Shown here piece after piece: positions 12,571 through 26,400 of a stretch of DNA of 64,000 nucleotides; position 1 is the first letter of the stretch; each line of letters opens with the position of its first letter. Origin of the DNA: Ifrita kowaldi (Eukaryota > Chordata > Aves > Passeriformes > Cinclosomatidae). The translations under genes were made by a program, and so were the position numbers. The notes under the pieces were generated by a model, which did no database searches, was not told where the DNA came from, and saw only the letters and a list, made by a program, of their open reading frames with translations. The stretch is taken from positions 59,330 to 123,329 of the forward strand of contig VZRS01001707.1 of the NCBI GenBank assembly GCA_013398055.1, given 5' to 3'.

Positions 12571-15500
12571 CCCGGATTGCTTAAAAAATGTAAAAAAAAT
12601 TAGACTTGATGTTCTTCTGCAGCAGGCTTCTTCTACCCTCATAACTCATGTCTGGTATCAGCTGCAAGGAGAGAGCATGGCTTCCCAGCCAGGCCTTAAC
12701 ACCCTCCCCCAGCTACTACAAATCAGCACTGTTTTGTCCCATGAAACCCAGTTTTGATTAGAACATACTGTTGCATAAGCATATTTTTGCCATGAGAACA
12801 TGTTTTATTTTTTAAAGATACTAAAAGATAGTGTTTCAGGAAGTTTGAGCGTTCTTTGCCAGGCTGGAAGAATATTATTGGAATGCATTTTTCTATTTCA
12901 AATAAATGTTAAGGAGAACATTTACCTTATTTCAGTGGTTATTTTGTAGTGCTCCTGAATCACAGTTGCATCCAATTAACCATAGAAAGTCAAAACCTAA
13001 AGAAAATGTTTCATTTTCATAGTGATGCTTCCATTCAGCCCTCAAACAAAAACCCAAGAGGAAACTGAGGCAACCTCAGTTTCCCCACATTTTGAATAAA
13101 AACTATCTCTAAGCTGCTGAAAGGAAAACACCCATAGCCTAGGTCCTGCAGCAACAGAAAGATTTGAAAGCCCTCCAGAGAAACCAAAGAATTTGCAGCC
13201 CTCCCTTTGCCAGCCCTGTAAGCCACATCCTAAATACCATCACGTGGCACTAATGAGAAACACTGCTACTGCCCTGTCTCCCCAGTTTGCCACACATTTG
13301 GCCCTGCTAGTCCCAGCAGCTGTGGGTGAGACCCAAGCCTGCCTTTCATGGCCTCTTCTGGCTCTTACCAGAGGTTTTGCTGTGGTCTTGTCCCACCTGG
13401 AGCTTCTGCTGTGGAGGAATCTGTTCTACAGTCATAGGGTTACATGGAGGGCAGCCACCAGACGAGGGGCTGCCTAGAGAACCTATCAAAGCTTCAGGGT
13501 CCTGTTGGCCTTCAGTCAACCTGCTGCTTGACTTAATACACTCTTGCAATCCTTCATTAGTCACAGAACACTAAAAGAGAAATTTTAACAACCTTCATGG
13601 AGGCTGTTGTGATTTCATGGCCTTCAGAAGTAAAGTTGAACTTTTCTTCAGCCCCTGGAACTGGGCAATTATGTCATTGTACTTTAGTCCTTGAGATGAT
13701 TTTTCATTTAAACTTGGGTTTTTAAAGAAGAAAGCATAAAGAAAGACCTGATTTTGCATTTCTGTTTGCCTAGAGTTGGGCGCTGGTGGCATATACTGGA
13801 GAGCAGTGTCCTCTTATTTTAAAAAAAATATTTAAAGAAGACAGTGAACCAAATTTTTAATTCAAAACTAAGCCTCAGTGTTAGCTTGTTTGAAAGGGAA
13901 GCACCCAGAGGTTGTACCTCTGCCATGTATCTGCTTCCAGGTGAATTCTGAAAACAGAGGACTGAAGTTAATATTAAAATAATAGCTGCAGTATTCAGAC
14001 TGAGTTTTCACATTGCCTGGAAACATCAGGTGAGCTCTTGGTTGCAGCCAGAAGGGTAGCACATCTGCAGCTACATGCTTGTTGCAGACTGCCATGACCC
14101 AAAGAACTTAAGTGTATAAAGACCTGGTGAGGGGAAGAGTCTTTCCTTCCCCTTATACAGGGGGAGAAGCAAGGCACAGACCAAGGCTGACTCTGTTGAC
14201 ATCACAAAGCCTACTGCATTGGAGGCAGGGGACAAAAGCAAGACTTAACTGTATTTTCATTATATTTTCTTAGGACCCCACTGTGCTTAAGTGTTTGGTT
14301 TCATGGGGTACTTACACAAGTCTGTTTCTTTTAATTCTTAGTGACATTCAGCTCTGTACATGCTCCTGCTGGGAATTGTGTTCCACACAATTTACACGCA
14401 CTCTTTGTGCCTTTTTCAAACATGGGTTTTGACACAAATAGTCTGTGAAGAAAAACACCAGAGGAACATCAGAAGTCCCTGAGCAACTGCTCGCATTGGT
14501 TTGGGTAAAAACAGGGGAGTTGTAACTCAATTAAACCTAAAGCTGAAAAAGTGCTGCCTTTGTAGGGGATTGCTGAGATGACCTGTGTGCTCACATGGGC
14601 TGTCTCCCACCACAGCTTGTTCCCTCTCCACCACACTTGTCCCGCTCAGTGTCACCTACGTATGCCTCCTGGAGAAATAGCACTGGAAAAGCCAAAGAGA
14701 GTGAGGATCAGTGGTGGTGGTTTTGGAAAAGGAGTCAGATGCACAGTGGTGAATCGTCCTGGTTTCCCTGAGCTGTTCACATCCAGGCAGTGGCTCCAGG
14801 CTGGATGCCTGCTGGACCCTGGCCACAGCTGTCACCTCAGCTCCCTGCTGCCTATGAAGTACATCTTCTGTTTTGCAGGCAGGACACGTGGATGGATTAA
14901 TTACCAATGATTTCACAGACAGTTTGTGACAAGAAGAAACAGAACCGAACTTGGATCCTCCAGAATATCTTCAGATGGGGCAGGGTGAACCCTCAGCAAG
15001 ATCCTTCTCTTCCCTTCAGTGGCATTTGTGGGAGCAGAACAAAGGCCCAGAGCAAGTGTCAGGGGTCTCCCCAGGGTTTGCTCCTCACAGACTAGCCCCA
15101 GGATTGCCCAAACATTCTGGCTGAGCAGCAGGCAGGGCTGGAATGCTTGCTGGTCACACTGGACTACTCAGTGGGTGACTGTATTTCTATGTTCAAAGGT
15201 TCCGTTTTGCTGGAGTTTCGTGTTCTGGAGAGGACAGCATCTGGCAATCTCAACAGTAAAAGCTGTTTTCCTCAAAGGTTATAGGTGAAGGAGTAGCTGC
15301 CTGAGGCCTTTTCACAGTTCTAACATACTGCTTTCATCACCAGATTACTCACTTCTTCTGACAGCCTTAAACCACAGATAGCCAAACTTGATCCAGCCCT
15401 GGTTTGTTTCAGGTGTGCATTGAAAAACTGCCCTCACAAGCAAAGGCAAGACAGGCAGTCATGTCAGGTTGTGCAGCCTTGGCCGGCCAGCCCTCCTCTA

Positions 15501-18500
15501 TTGCATAGGAGAAGGAAGTTGGTCCAGTTTCAGAATTGCTAGCTCCTATTTCAGTGGCCAGAGTCACCTCCCTGACACACAGTCTTCCCTTTGCCCATGT
15601 CTGAGGAGCCAGCAGGGAAAGGGTGGCAGGGAACAAGCTGCAGAAAATGTAGTTTGCTGAGCTCTTTTCAAAGCCATGCCATTTGTGTAATTAATGTTCC
15701 ATATTTTCTACCTATTCCCAGCTGTCACATGAAACTTGGCACACATCAGCTCTCTTGGGCGTAAGGAAAACAGTTTGTATACTGATGAGACATTTACAGG
15801 TGCTCTTTGTTTTTATTTCTCATGCTCCTTCCCTGATAATGACAGAATGAATACAAAATTGTTATTTTATATGATTTTACTATTTTAATCTTCCCAACAC
15901 ACAAGTAAGACTCAGTGGTACAAATAAGGAACCCATCTGAGGAGGAGAATAGTTTTATTAAGAAATCTGTATGGCATGACCATGGTACAGACTTTCTTGT
16001 CACATGATGTGTGTAATTTTAATGAGTTAATAAAAAAGATGTCTTTTGGGTATTTCTGGTCTTCTGGAATAAATGTCCTGAAGCTTGGAGACAGTTAGAG
16101 TTGAGATACATTTGGTGGGACCTTATTTGGGTGTTTGGATCACTGCTGCCTGCACTGTTTCCATTCCTGAGAAGAATGAAAGATCTCAGTAACTGGGTTA
16201 GCAATCCAGAGCTGCCTTTTGATAGTCCATTGTATTGGTACGAATCCCAAGGGGCACAAGGATTTCTGATAGTGTAATTTGACTTCACAGTTGTTTCTTG
16301 AGAAGGGTGGACTGGCTCTAAAGTGTCCAAAAGGTTTCTTTCTTTGATTCCTTACAGAAGTCTTGGGAAGCACAGCAATGGGAAGGACTCACCTACTTTT
16401 TAGACTGCATCTCAACCAGCAACTGCAGCAACTGGCATTGTGCAGGTCAAAAAAGGTGTGCAGCCTGCAGAAGGTGGTTGCAATTCCTTGTGGTAGAAGC
16501 AAGGCACTGGCTGCATTCACCTACAGGGCTGGGGGGAGCTGGCCATCCCTGCACACCAATTCTTTTGCTCTCATGCTTTTCTTTTGTAGGTGTGGGGGCC
16601 AGTAGGTGCCCATGAAACTCTCCTGTATTTCAGGAATCTGGGGCAATTTATTTACAAGGGGCTTTGGCTGCCTAACATGAGGCATCATACGAAAGAATCT
16701 TGATTTTCAGAGAGCAAATGCTGACCACTTTCCCCAAAAATCAGATCTATGAGAAGATGCCCCTTTTTGAATATTCGGGGTCACTATCAATTTTTTAAAA
16801 CAGAGCCCATGACAGCTATTTGGTGGCTTTTTGAGGATAACCAGTTCAGTGCATTATAGATTTTTATGGCTTTACTTTCCCAGTGATTTTTCCCTCTGGC
16901 ACTACATTTCTGCTGTTGCAGCAGACAAGCACCACTGAGAGCCTGCTGCAGTGCTTGTTTGCCAAATGGAAATCCCACCATCTTACAAACTTGTTCTTGC
17001 ACCTACAACTGAGGACACATTGAGGTTACTACCAAGTGCAGTAACAGGAGGTGTGTAGAAATTCCCTAAAGTCTTTCAGGTCCTTCAGGTCATAAGAGGT
17101 AAAATACTGGCCTGCTGATTCTGTGGTTATTCAGTATACAAAAAGTCTTTTAGTCAGCAGGAAAGTAGATACCTAGCAAGCTTTTTTTCCCCCTATTTTT
17201 TTCCTAAATTCTCATCAAGGAGTGAAAAATGTTTCAATTCTATAAAAAGATGTTTATGGAAATGAAAAGGAGAAATAAAGCTCACAGTACCTAATACATT
17301 TTGGAAACCACGTTGTGAGTGCAATAATTAAAACTGTTTTGCTGGTAATACATATCCCTGTGTTCATTTCTCAGGTAACAGAGATGTACTTTGGTGTTCC
17401 ATAGAAACCCCCAGCCCCAAAATCCATAAGGATCCCAGTTATTACTTGTCAGGTTTCTCTGATCAACCAGAAAAACTTACTTTGGATGGTGTCCATAGTG
17501 GCACAGGAATAAAAGAAGAAATGTTTCCCTAAATTTTCCCACTATTCCTGGCACTACTTTTCCTCTGCTTTCACCACTGCTTGCCTGCAGCCTGCTTTAC
17601 AAATTCAACCATTAGGTGGGGCGTTTCTACTGTCAGCAGCCCAGATTTCATCTGCAGCATCTTGGGCCTGGGACAGATGCTGAATAGTCCTGTGTGCTGG
17701 GATATGAGGTCTCTTCTGTTGTCTTTAGTGCTTTCTTCTTTTACCTGCTGCATTGTCATCCAAAATAGTACAAAGGGGGAAATCTGAGTCAAATGGTACA
17801 ACTTAAGGTCTTGGTCTCTATCTTTCTTGTCATGTGTGATGTATTAAAGGTTATCCAACTGAAGAAGATGGTGATCAATTACTAAGTTATTTCACTAAAT
17901 TCAGAGCAAAAAAAATGCATATTAATTAGTTTTTTAAATTTCATTTGAACAATTTGGAACCGGACAGCACTACCAGGACAACGATTTCTTCCTGGTTTCG
18001 ATGTCTGGGTAAAAGCAGTGACACATTTCCTGACACTGCAGTGGACCAGTCATGTCTCATGATGGAGCACTGGCCTCTGTTCTTCCATGGGGTAAACCTT
18101 CACAGGGCTTGGGCTTCTTTTACTGGGAATAGCTATGCTTTTTGTACCCTTTTAAAATTTGAAAAATAAAAAAAAAAATCAATGAGGATCTCTTTGTTAT
18201 ACTTGTATAGAGACAATACTCACCCATCACGGCTGAGCAGCCCTTTCTGAACTGGGGGGAGAGGGAGCTCTCCCATGGGCCCTCTGAGCTCTCCTAGCAC
18301 CTGAAGTCCCAGAAATATAGGCAGCACTTTCACTTCATGAAACTTTTGGAGAAAGTGATGTTCTCTTTGCAAACCCAGGACCCTGAGGCCTGGGTTTGTC
18401 CCAGTCAGCCCCAAGTGCCTTAGTCAAGGACTGCATTGCTGCAGGAGATGGAGGGAGAGACACATCCAGAGGGCAGCTGAACTTTTTCTGAGTTTGGGGA

Positions 18501-20387
18501 CCAAACACAGAGGTTTGTCCTTCAGTCAGAAATGTGGGAGGATGAGTGGGGCTGCTGGAGATGGTGGGCACTTGCCCAGCACTGTGAAGGGGATGGTACT
18601 ATCAGACTGATGGGCCGGGTCCAAGCTTGACTATCCAAATCACCCCAAACCAATCCTTTTGGATTCTTTTTGTTTCTGTATTACTAAGCCCATCTGGCAG
18701 GTGTCCTGCCAAGAAGAAGGGCTCGGGAAGATTTGACTATGGCCTAATTAGAGAGGACATAAAAGTCTGAAGGACTTTACTGATGGCTGGTACTGGGAGC
18801 CTGCCTGGCTTCTCTGTTGCCTCAACCTCTACCCACCACTGAGCCCCCCTCAGACCTGTTTCTGCAGATGGGACCCTTCAGGTACCCCAGCTCCAGCTCA
18901 GAGTCTGGACTCCCCTTAAATGCCTCTTTTATTAAGGGTTTCAAAAACTTCTGGAAAGCTACACTTTGGAGACTCAAAAGAAATGGACTATGCTTGAGGC
19001 AATAACATTGTCATTAATTTTGCCCAGTCCCCTTTAAAAAATCTCTTTCCATGAGAGTCTAATTCCTTAAGAATACGAAATTTCAAAATATGTCACCATA
19101 GAGGGGGAGACTTGAGAAACCTTGTCTACCTGGGCTTTGGGGTTTTTTTATATTCCCTGTTCCTGGCCTGGTTCTGATTGTGTATCTGTGTCTATAGCTA
19201 AGCCAGGGTTTTAAGGAAGCATTACTAAACAAAATTCCTGCTACATTTAGTATAGGCTAAGGATCTAATTCCTCCAGTGACCTTGAGAGATGCTTGCCTT
19301 GAGAACCGTGTATTAGTAAAACAGAGGGCTGTAGTATGGAAAAGGAACAGAACTGCAAGGAATTACACTCATTGTCCAGAACCACAAAAGCCAAGAGATG
19401 TGCTGGCAGATGCTTCAAAAGTATCTGCTATTAGGTCAGACAAATTGAAACAGCAGCTGGGAGGCCTCTCTTGTGGTGGAGTGGGAGATGTGCCTAAAGG
19501 ATAGCAGGGGCACAAAGCCTCTGCTCCTGGGGGTAAAAAATCTGTGAAGGACTATTGGATACTGTGAATTAAACTGTTTTCTGTTGCATCAGAAAGGGTC
19601 ACATCAGAGTTGAAACCTGGCCATTTGCACACCTGGCACCCCTGGCATAGATGAATATATCACTCCTCAAACACTTTTTTCTTTTGGAAATACTCATTTC
19701 TGGCACTTCTTTGCTTATCACCAGTGCTGAATTTCCTGCCCACATGGTCTGCAGTGACTTGTTTACTGCAAGGCACTCCAGTATTCTACTGCTCCATCAC
19801 CACTGGAATTTGTAAGGCCTTGCTCTCTTCTTTCCTGAAGGATTAAGTGAGCTAACTCCCAGAATGAAGTGATTTCCTTAAGTGAGGCTTTACCTGTAAG
19901 GATGCATTTAATGCAAATCTATGTCAGGTTTTAAGGGTACTTTGGGGAGGGTCATTTGGCTTGGATGGATGTCTTATCTTACCAGCAGAGATTAAGGCAT
20001 GCAACAACCTAAAAGTTGACCCTCACAAGATGACTCTGCCTGGCTTGTCCTGAACACAGGATGCTGCATCTTAGTCTGCTAGTGTTGCATCTCTGTTGAG
20101 AAAAACAAACAAGGCAGGTGTAAACTGAAAGACTTAAGGGCCTCCTGGTGCCCAAGGACAAGCTCTGATGGGAAGCACCTGCTTAATATTTGTCTAAATT
20201 TCTGCCAGAGACAAGAACTCCTTCAATTTGTTACAGAGTAATAATATTTCCAGGTGTTAATAAAGGGCAATGTCCCCCGCCACGCCCCCCCAATTTATTT
20301 TAAAAGGTTAGCTAAAGAATAATTAAGACGGCTTCTAATTAGAATAATTAAATTCTAATAAGATTAATTAAAACTCCCTCTATGAGA
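12571..20387. other. Intergenic, nothing recognised
   Basis: Nearly 8 kb with only short, unrelated open frames on both strands. I could not recognise any exon, RNA gene or repeat family in it. Confidence 0.5.
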
Positions 20388-21567
20388 AGGTGACCTGTCT
20401 AGTGGGTAAGGGAAAAACTGAGTATGTTGTCTAACTAGACTTTAATAAAGCCTTTGACACCATTTTCCACAGCATTGTCCTGGAGGAACTGGCTGCTCAT
20501 GGCTAGGGTGGCTGAAGTGTTTGCTGGGTAAAAAACCAGATGGATGGCCAGGCCCAGAGGGTGAGGGGGAACGGAGTTGCATCCATCTGGTGTCTGGTCA
20601 CCTGTGGTGCTCCCCAGGGCTTAGTACTGGGTCCAGTCCTGTTTTATACCTTTATCAATGATCTGGACAAGGGAATTGAGCCTGCTCTCAGTCAGTTCAC
20701 AGGCGCCACCAAGCTGGGCAGGAGTGTTGATCTGCTGGAGGGCAGGAAGGCTCTGCAGAGGGGTCTGGACAGGCTGGATCCATGGGCTGACATCAATGGT
20801 GTGAGGTTCATCAAGGCAAAGTGCCAGGTCCTGCTTTGGGTCACAATAACCCCAGGCAGAGCTACAGGGCAGAGAGGCTGGAAAGGTGCCTGGAAGAAAA
20901 GGACCTGGGGGTAAACGTGAGCCAGAGTGTGCCCAGGTGGCCAAGAAGGCCAAGGACATCCTAGCCTATATCAGCAATAGTGTGTATACAGCAATAGTTC
21001 CAGCAGGACCAGGGCAGTGATTGTCCTCCTGTAGTCAGCACTGGTGAGGCTGCACCTCAAATCCTGTGCTCAGTTTTGGGCTTCTTGCTATAAGAAGGAC
21101 ATTGTGGGCCTGGAGCATGTCCAGAGAAGAGCAATGGAGCTGGTGGAGGGTCTGGAGCACAGGTCTGGTGAGGACCTGCTGAGGGTGTTTAGCCTGGAGA
21201 AAAGGAAACTGAGGAGGGACCTCATCACTCTCTAGAACTACTTGAAAGGTGGTTGTAGTGAGCTGGGTGTTGGTCTCTTCTCCCAAGTAACAAGCAATAG
21301 GACCAGAGGAAATGGTCTCAAGTTGTGCCAGGGGAGGTTTAGATTGGATATTAGGAAAACTTTCTTCACTAAAATGGGTGTCAGGCATTGGCCCAGGCTG
21401 CCCAGGGAAATGGTGGAGCCATAATCCCTGGAAGTGTTCAAAAAATATGTGGATGTGATGCTTAGGGACATGGTTTAGTGGTGGACTTGGTGGTGCTGGG
21501 TAATGGGTGGACACAATAGTCTTAGAAATCTTTCCCAACCACAGCAATTCTGTGATTCTGTGATTCT
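20388..21567 (+). mobile_element. CR1 LINE, 5'-truncated copy with decayed reverse transcriptase and intact 3' end
   Basis: The copy starts within the reverse-transcriptase region (aggtgacctgtctagtgggt). It contains traces of NLDFNKAFDT-like, GAPQGLVLGPVL and FINDLDKGIE motifs typical of the CR1 polymerase. It continues through the CR1 3' end and finishes with the tandem octamer attctgtg-attctgtg-attct. The frame is broken by shifts and stops, so it is a dead copy. The 5' truncation is normal for CR1. Confidence 0.95.
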
Positions 21568-22281
21568 CCTGTGCAGGCAGGAGAAGCCAGCTAATAGAGA
21601 ATTTATTATTCAAGTTTGTTGCAAATGCTCTATGCTGTGAGGACTTTTCTCAAATGTGAAATGAAATCATGGACAATAAAAAGTAAATCAGGCTTTAGGT
21701 TTAGGACAAAGTGGCCTTTATGTTTGCCAGCTTATAACAGCTTGGTGGGTGAAGTAAACCTCTGTGTGTAAGGGCAGTGATGTACCTCCAATAAAATCTA
21801 TTTTAGTTTTTGAGGACTGGAGCATGATATTCAAATGCAGTTTTCATTTTGTGACCCTCCAGATGCTAGAAATTCTAATTCTTGGCAGGTTGGGAAGGAA
21901 AAAGAAGTCAAAGTTTAAGCCTCTTCAGTGGTCAGGAAACACGATGTTCACATTCCCACTTCTTCCCAGCAGTGTCCCCGAGCGGGCCAGCCCAGTTGTC
22001 ACATATGTGACTCGTGTGCATTGCGCTGGCAAATGGGTCTGATCTCAGCTTGCTGCCAGCCTCTTCTTGTCCTCAGTCTCTTGATGGCAGTGGGTGGGGG
22101 CATTCTGCCAACCTGGGCTTAAGGAACAACCAGCCCTCAGCTGCAGAGTGTTCATGGAGAGCATCATAAAAATGGAAGGGAATTCACTGCCATGGGGAAG
22201 CAGGATCTTGTTTGTATAAACTCTCTCTCCTCCTGCAGCTGAATCCTTAGGATATGCCTTTAGGGTTCCTCCACAGTAGGT
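21568..22281. other. Intergenic, nothing recognised
   Basis: Unique sequence between the CR1 copy and the probable 3' UTR of ADPRHL1. Confidence 0.5.
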
Positions 22282-23481
22282 TTTATTATGAATGTGTGGT
22301 TACAATGCTAAGCTAAACTCATGTATGGGAGAGTTGGCGCTGTGAGACGTTCTGTCTGTCACGGCTTAACTAAGACACCCAAGGCAGCAACCCTGCCCTC
22401 CCTTCTCCAAAACAACATTCATCACACACAAACTTTTTGCAGAAGAGGCTATTATTGTAAACACAAAAAATCATACCGCATTAGCAGGATTCAGCGACAC
22501 TGGCTGCTTTTTACTGCTCTATTTCACATTGCATTGTAAAATAAACACCTCCTAAGACTTTAAATGGGAGCTGAGGCACCTGCCTCATGTCTGTGTGCCC
22601 CAGCATTTGGAGTGGGACAGATGTCCCAGGAAGAGCTGAATTGCCATGTCAAAGTGTTGAGCCACTCTGGCATACCTTGTCCTCATGGCCTGTCAGAGTT
22701 GAGCTTTTTTGAGCTCTTACACTTGTTGCATATTCATTTTCAGTAATTAAGAACCCCTTGAAATCGTGCACTTTACAACAATAATGCATACAGTGTATGG
22801 CCAAAGTGCAAACAGCTTCAGAGGAGGTTAAATCACTATTTTTCCAATATTAATATTAATGAGGCTGAACATTTGCATTTGCCATAAATCCCCTCATATC
22901 ATCAATGTCCTTTGAGGATTTTTCTGCAGATAAATGAAGCACTCCCCTCCTTCACTCACTACTTCTGCTAGCAGTGTCACTCAGTGCAGCAATAGATCAA
23001 CAGTTGCTGCTAATCTGTGAAAAGGCAGAGCTTAGAACAAGTGCTTTTTGACATAATTAAAGCTACACTGCCTACCACTATTCCTGGAAGAAGTACTAGC
23101 AGAGTTTCATTAGAACAAGTAAATACAAATAGAGTTCAGCCTGAACAGTTGTCTTTGTTCCAAACAAAGGCCATTAGTTAGCAAGGAGAATTTGAAGCAG
23201 GGCTGAATTCACGCTGATCTCAAAGCCCTTCTCATATTTAATTTATAAACCGGTGATTAATTCAGTGATTAGCTAATTCACTTGCAGTGATTAATTTAAT
23301 TCATGTCTTCAGGCTAATGTTTAAGAAAGAAAAAAACCTAGCTCTGATAGATGCACATCAATGTCCTTGTGATTAAAAAATGATAATATAATGCCCTGGA
23401 GAAAAAAAGGAGAAAAGAAAGATCAAGAGAATTGGTAGCATGATCTGTTGTAAGTTCTTGCCTAAGCTGTAGCTGTAATTT
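22282..23481 (-). other. Probable 3' UTR of ADPRHL1 long isoform with candidate poly(A) signals
   Basis: Downstream of the long-form stop there are two ATTAAA motifs (minus strand, 23295-23300 and 23237-23242) and an AATAAA at 22282-22287. The sequence is AT-rich with no coding frame. Which signal is used cannot be told from sequence. Confidence 0.4.
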
Positions 23482-26400
23482 TTAGCTGTGATGTTTAAAT
23501 GTGTCAGTTACTCTAATGATCAATGGTTTGAAAGCTGAATCTAAGGATCCTTCACTGTAGCTTTCCACTGTGTATTTTGAGAATGGCATTGCTTTAGAGC
23601 AGTCCTCCAGCTCTGCTTTTTTCTCACTTGTTTTGCCAGCTGCCTGCCCACTCCCCTCCCTTTCAGCAGCATCTTTCTCATGCCTCACCAAAGTCTTTGA
23701 TGAGAGTGCTTTGTACTTCTTAAATCCAGGCTGCTTTTCTCTATTTCCAGCAGGATTTTCCTCATCTTTTGATGCAACATGTAATGATGAGGATGATTTG
23801 GGGGATTTCTCTGTATTAGACAAACTGGTCTCTGTTGGGACAGTACTGCTTTTACAGTTTATGCCATTGCTTGGCAATGGAGCTTGATAGCTTCTGAAAT
23901 CCCTCACAGGGCTCTCCTCTCCTGAGCCATCATTGCTGTGCCTCTCTGATTGGGCTGAAGAACCTCTCTGGTATTTCTCTCTTCTCTCAGGTTTCCTCTT
24001 CTTTTCTGGACCACCAGTTTTATATGTTGGTTTTTCATCATGTGGTGGTGGCAAATGCTCCTTTTTGGCTGTGGCATTATTTTGTTGAGACTTCCCAGGC
24101 AAATTTGAGTATGGGGACTGGCACATCCCAGAAGTTGGATCTTTGCTTTTATCTTTTACAGCATTTACATCAGGCTTTGTAAAACTTTCGGATACATTTT
24201 GTGGTTTTTCTCCTCCTGGAATATTTTTCTCAGGCTTCAATAACTTACTTGAAGGAGGTAACTGATGGTTCCCAGAACCTTGGTATTTATCTTTCTCTTT
24301 TACTGCCTTTTCTTCAGGTGACCTGGTGTCCTCTCCTGCTGGTGTCTTTTGCTTCCTCTCTCCTGAAGCGCTTTTTTCTTGAGGCTTCAGCATTTTGTTT
24401 GAAGAAGGCAGCTTCTCAGAATTTATATCTCCCTCCTTTTCTTTTACAGAATTAGTACCAGACTTCTTAAAATCTGAAGAACTTGATGTTTTTTGCTTTT
24501 GTTCTGGAGTAATTTTTTCTTGATTTCTTTTCTTAACTAATGTTTCTGGTGGTACTGATGAATACTTCCTGGAACTTGGAAGTTTGTCTTTCTCTTTTGC
24601 AGTATTTGTATCAGGTGTCGGAAAATCTTCAAATCTCATTTGCTGTTTGTTTCCTGGAATATTTTCCTCATGCATTTCTGATTTTCTTGATGGAGGTAGA
24701 TGGTGCTTCCCAGAAAACTGCTGCTCAATATCCTCTTTTCCTACTTCTGTTTCAGGTGATCCAGTGTCTTCTGCTGCTGGTGTCGTTTGCATCCTCTCTC
24801 TTGAAGAGCTTCTGTCTTGACAATTAGGCACTTTGTTTGAAGAAGGTGACTGGAACTTCTCAGAGGTATGTTGAGCCTCTTTTTTGTCTGACTTAGTTTC
24901 AGGCTTTATAAGGTCACCTGGTGACATCTGTTTCTGTGTCTCTAGAGTGCTGTTGTCCCCATCAGAGGTCTTATTGTCTTGCCTTTCTGTATTTCTTGGT
25001 AGCATTAAATAATTGTTGAAGTCTGACTTGGTGTTTTCTAGCCCTTCACTGTCATTTGCACGTTTCATTGGCTCATCTGATGAGTTCAGGTGGTTCTTCC
25101 TATTACTGCAATAGATGTTTTCATCTCCTGTCATATCATGTTTGTGTTTCACAAAATCTCTTGGAGGTGCTAGATGCTCCAAACTCTGTCCAGTATTTTT
25201 CACTCCTTGAATGTTGGTATCATGCTCTGATGAAGGTAACTGGGATGTTTGAGGTCTATGAGCATCATTCTCTTTTGAAGAGTTATTATCATGATCCACA
25301 GTATCATTTGGTGGGAATACTTGTTCCTGCTCAAATTTAGGCAAGACATTTTTTTCTTCTTTCACTTCTGTCTCCATTCTATCACTTTCATGCTTCATGT
25401 CATCATCTGAGGAGAAGAGCTTATCCCTTGTGTGTTCAAATATCTTATTTCTACTTTTTGCATCCTTCTTTTGGTCTGAGACCAATTCAGTTGATGAAGG
25501 AATTGGGTTCTCTTCCAGCATATCACATCCTTGCTTTTTGGTATCATCTAATGTTGGTGTTTGGCTCTTCTCTAAGGGTAATGGGGGCTTTCTTGCTAGT
25601 GTGGTTTTATTTTCATGTTTTCCTGGCTTTGTGGTTGAATGCGAAAGACAGTTCTCAAGTATCTGACATGTATTTGTCTCTTTGTCTGTAGAGTTTTCAT
25701 TTTCTGTTGCATGATTTGGGAATAGTGCTTGGTCCTTAAAATCACACGTAGCTTTCTTCTCCCCCACTGTGTCATTCCCACCATTTGTCAACTCATCTGA
25801 AGGGAGGTGTGGATGCTTCTCACAGCCATGGCTGTCATGCTCATGTTGCACACCACCAGCTCCCTGTCCCACCAAATCAACAGGTGGAAGTGCTGGAGGA
25901 TTTCCAAGAGTGTGATGGATACTTTGTCCTGCAATCCCACTCATTGATATTGGTAAAGGGGTTGACAAGGGTGACTGGCATGCCTCAGAGTCAGGCCAGG
26001 GCATCTCATCTGCAGTGTCCTCTTCATGCTCAGTGAAAGATTCAGATGGCTTGTGGCAGGTCTCCAGGTCAGTTAAGGAACTCCTGTGCAGGGCTTGATG
26101 GTTTGAGTGATTCATCATTTCATTTGATGAAGATAATTTATCCTTCCCAAAATCTTCTTCAGAAATAAAGAAACTGTGCTTCACAAGGTCACCTGGCAAA
26201 GGGCTTTGTGTCTTTTCCAAAGGAGAAGAGGTGTCCTCTTCTTCTGCAGCAACAGACTTTGGCTCCAGGCTCTCATTTGAGGAGAGTATAGGTTTGTTCT
26301 GATTTGCCTCTGGAATTGGCATGTCCACATTGGAAACACTATTTTGTGAGCTAAAATTTATTTGAGGAGGCTGTGGCTGCATAGTTTTAAATTCATTTTG

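Noticed and set aside
20540..20914. 124-codon plus-strand frame as a host gene
   Set aside because: It is a decayed piece of the CR1 reverse transcriptase.
1..23400. GRTP1 or LAMP1 coding exons expected from human gene order
   Set aside because: I looked for TBC-domain and LAMP motifs on both strands and found none. These genes probably lie outside the window.
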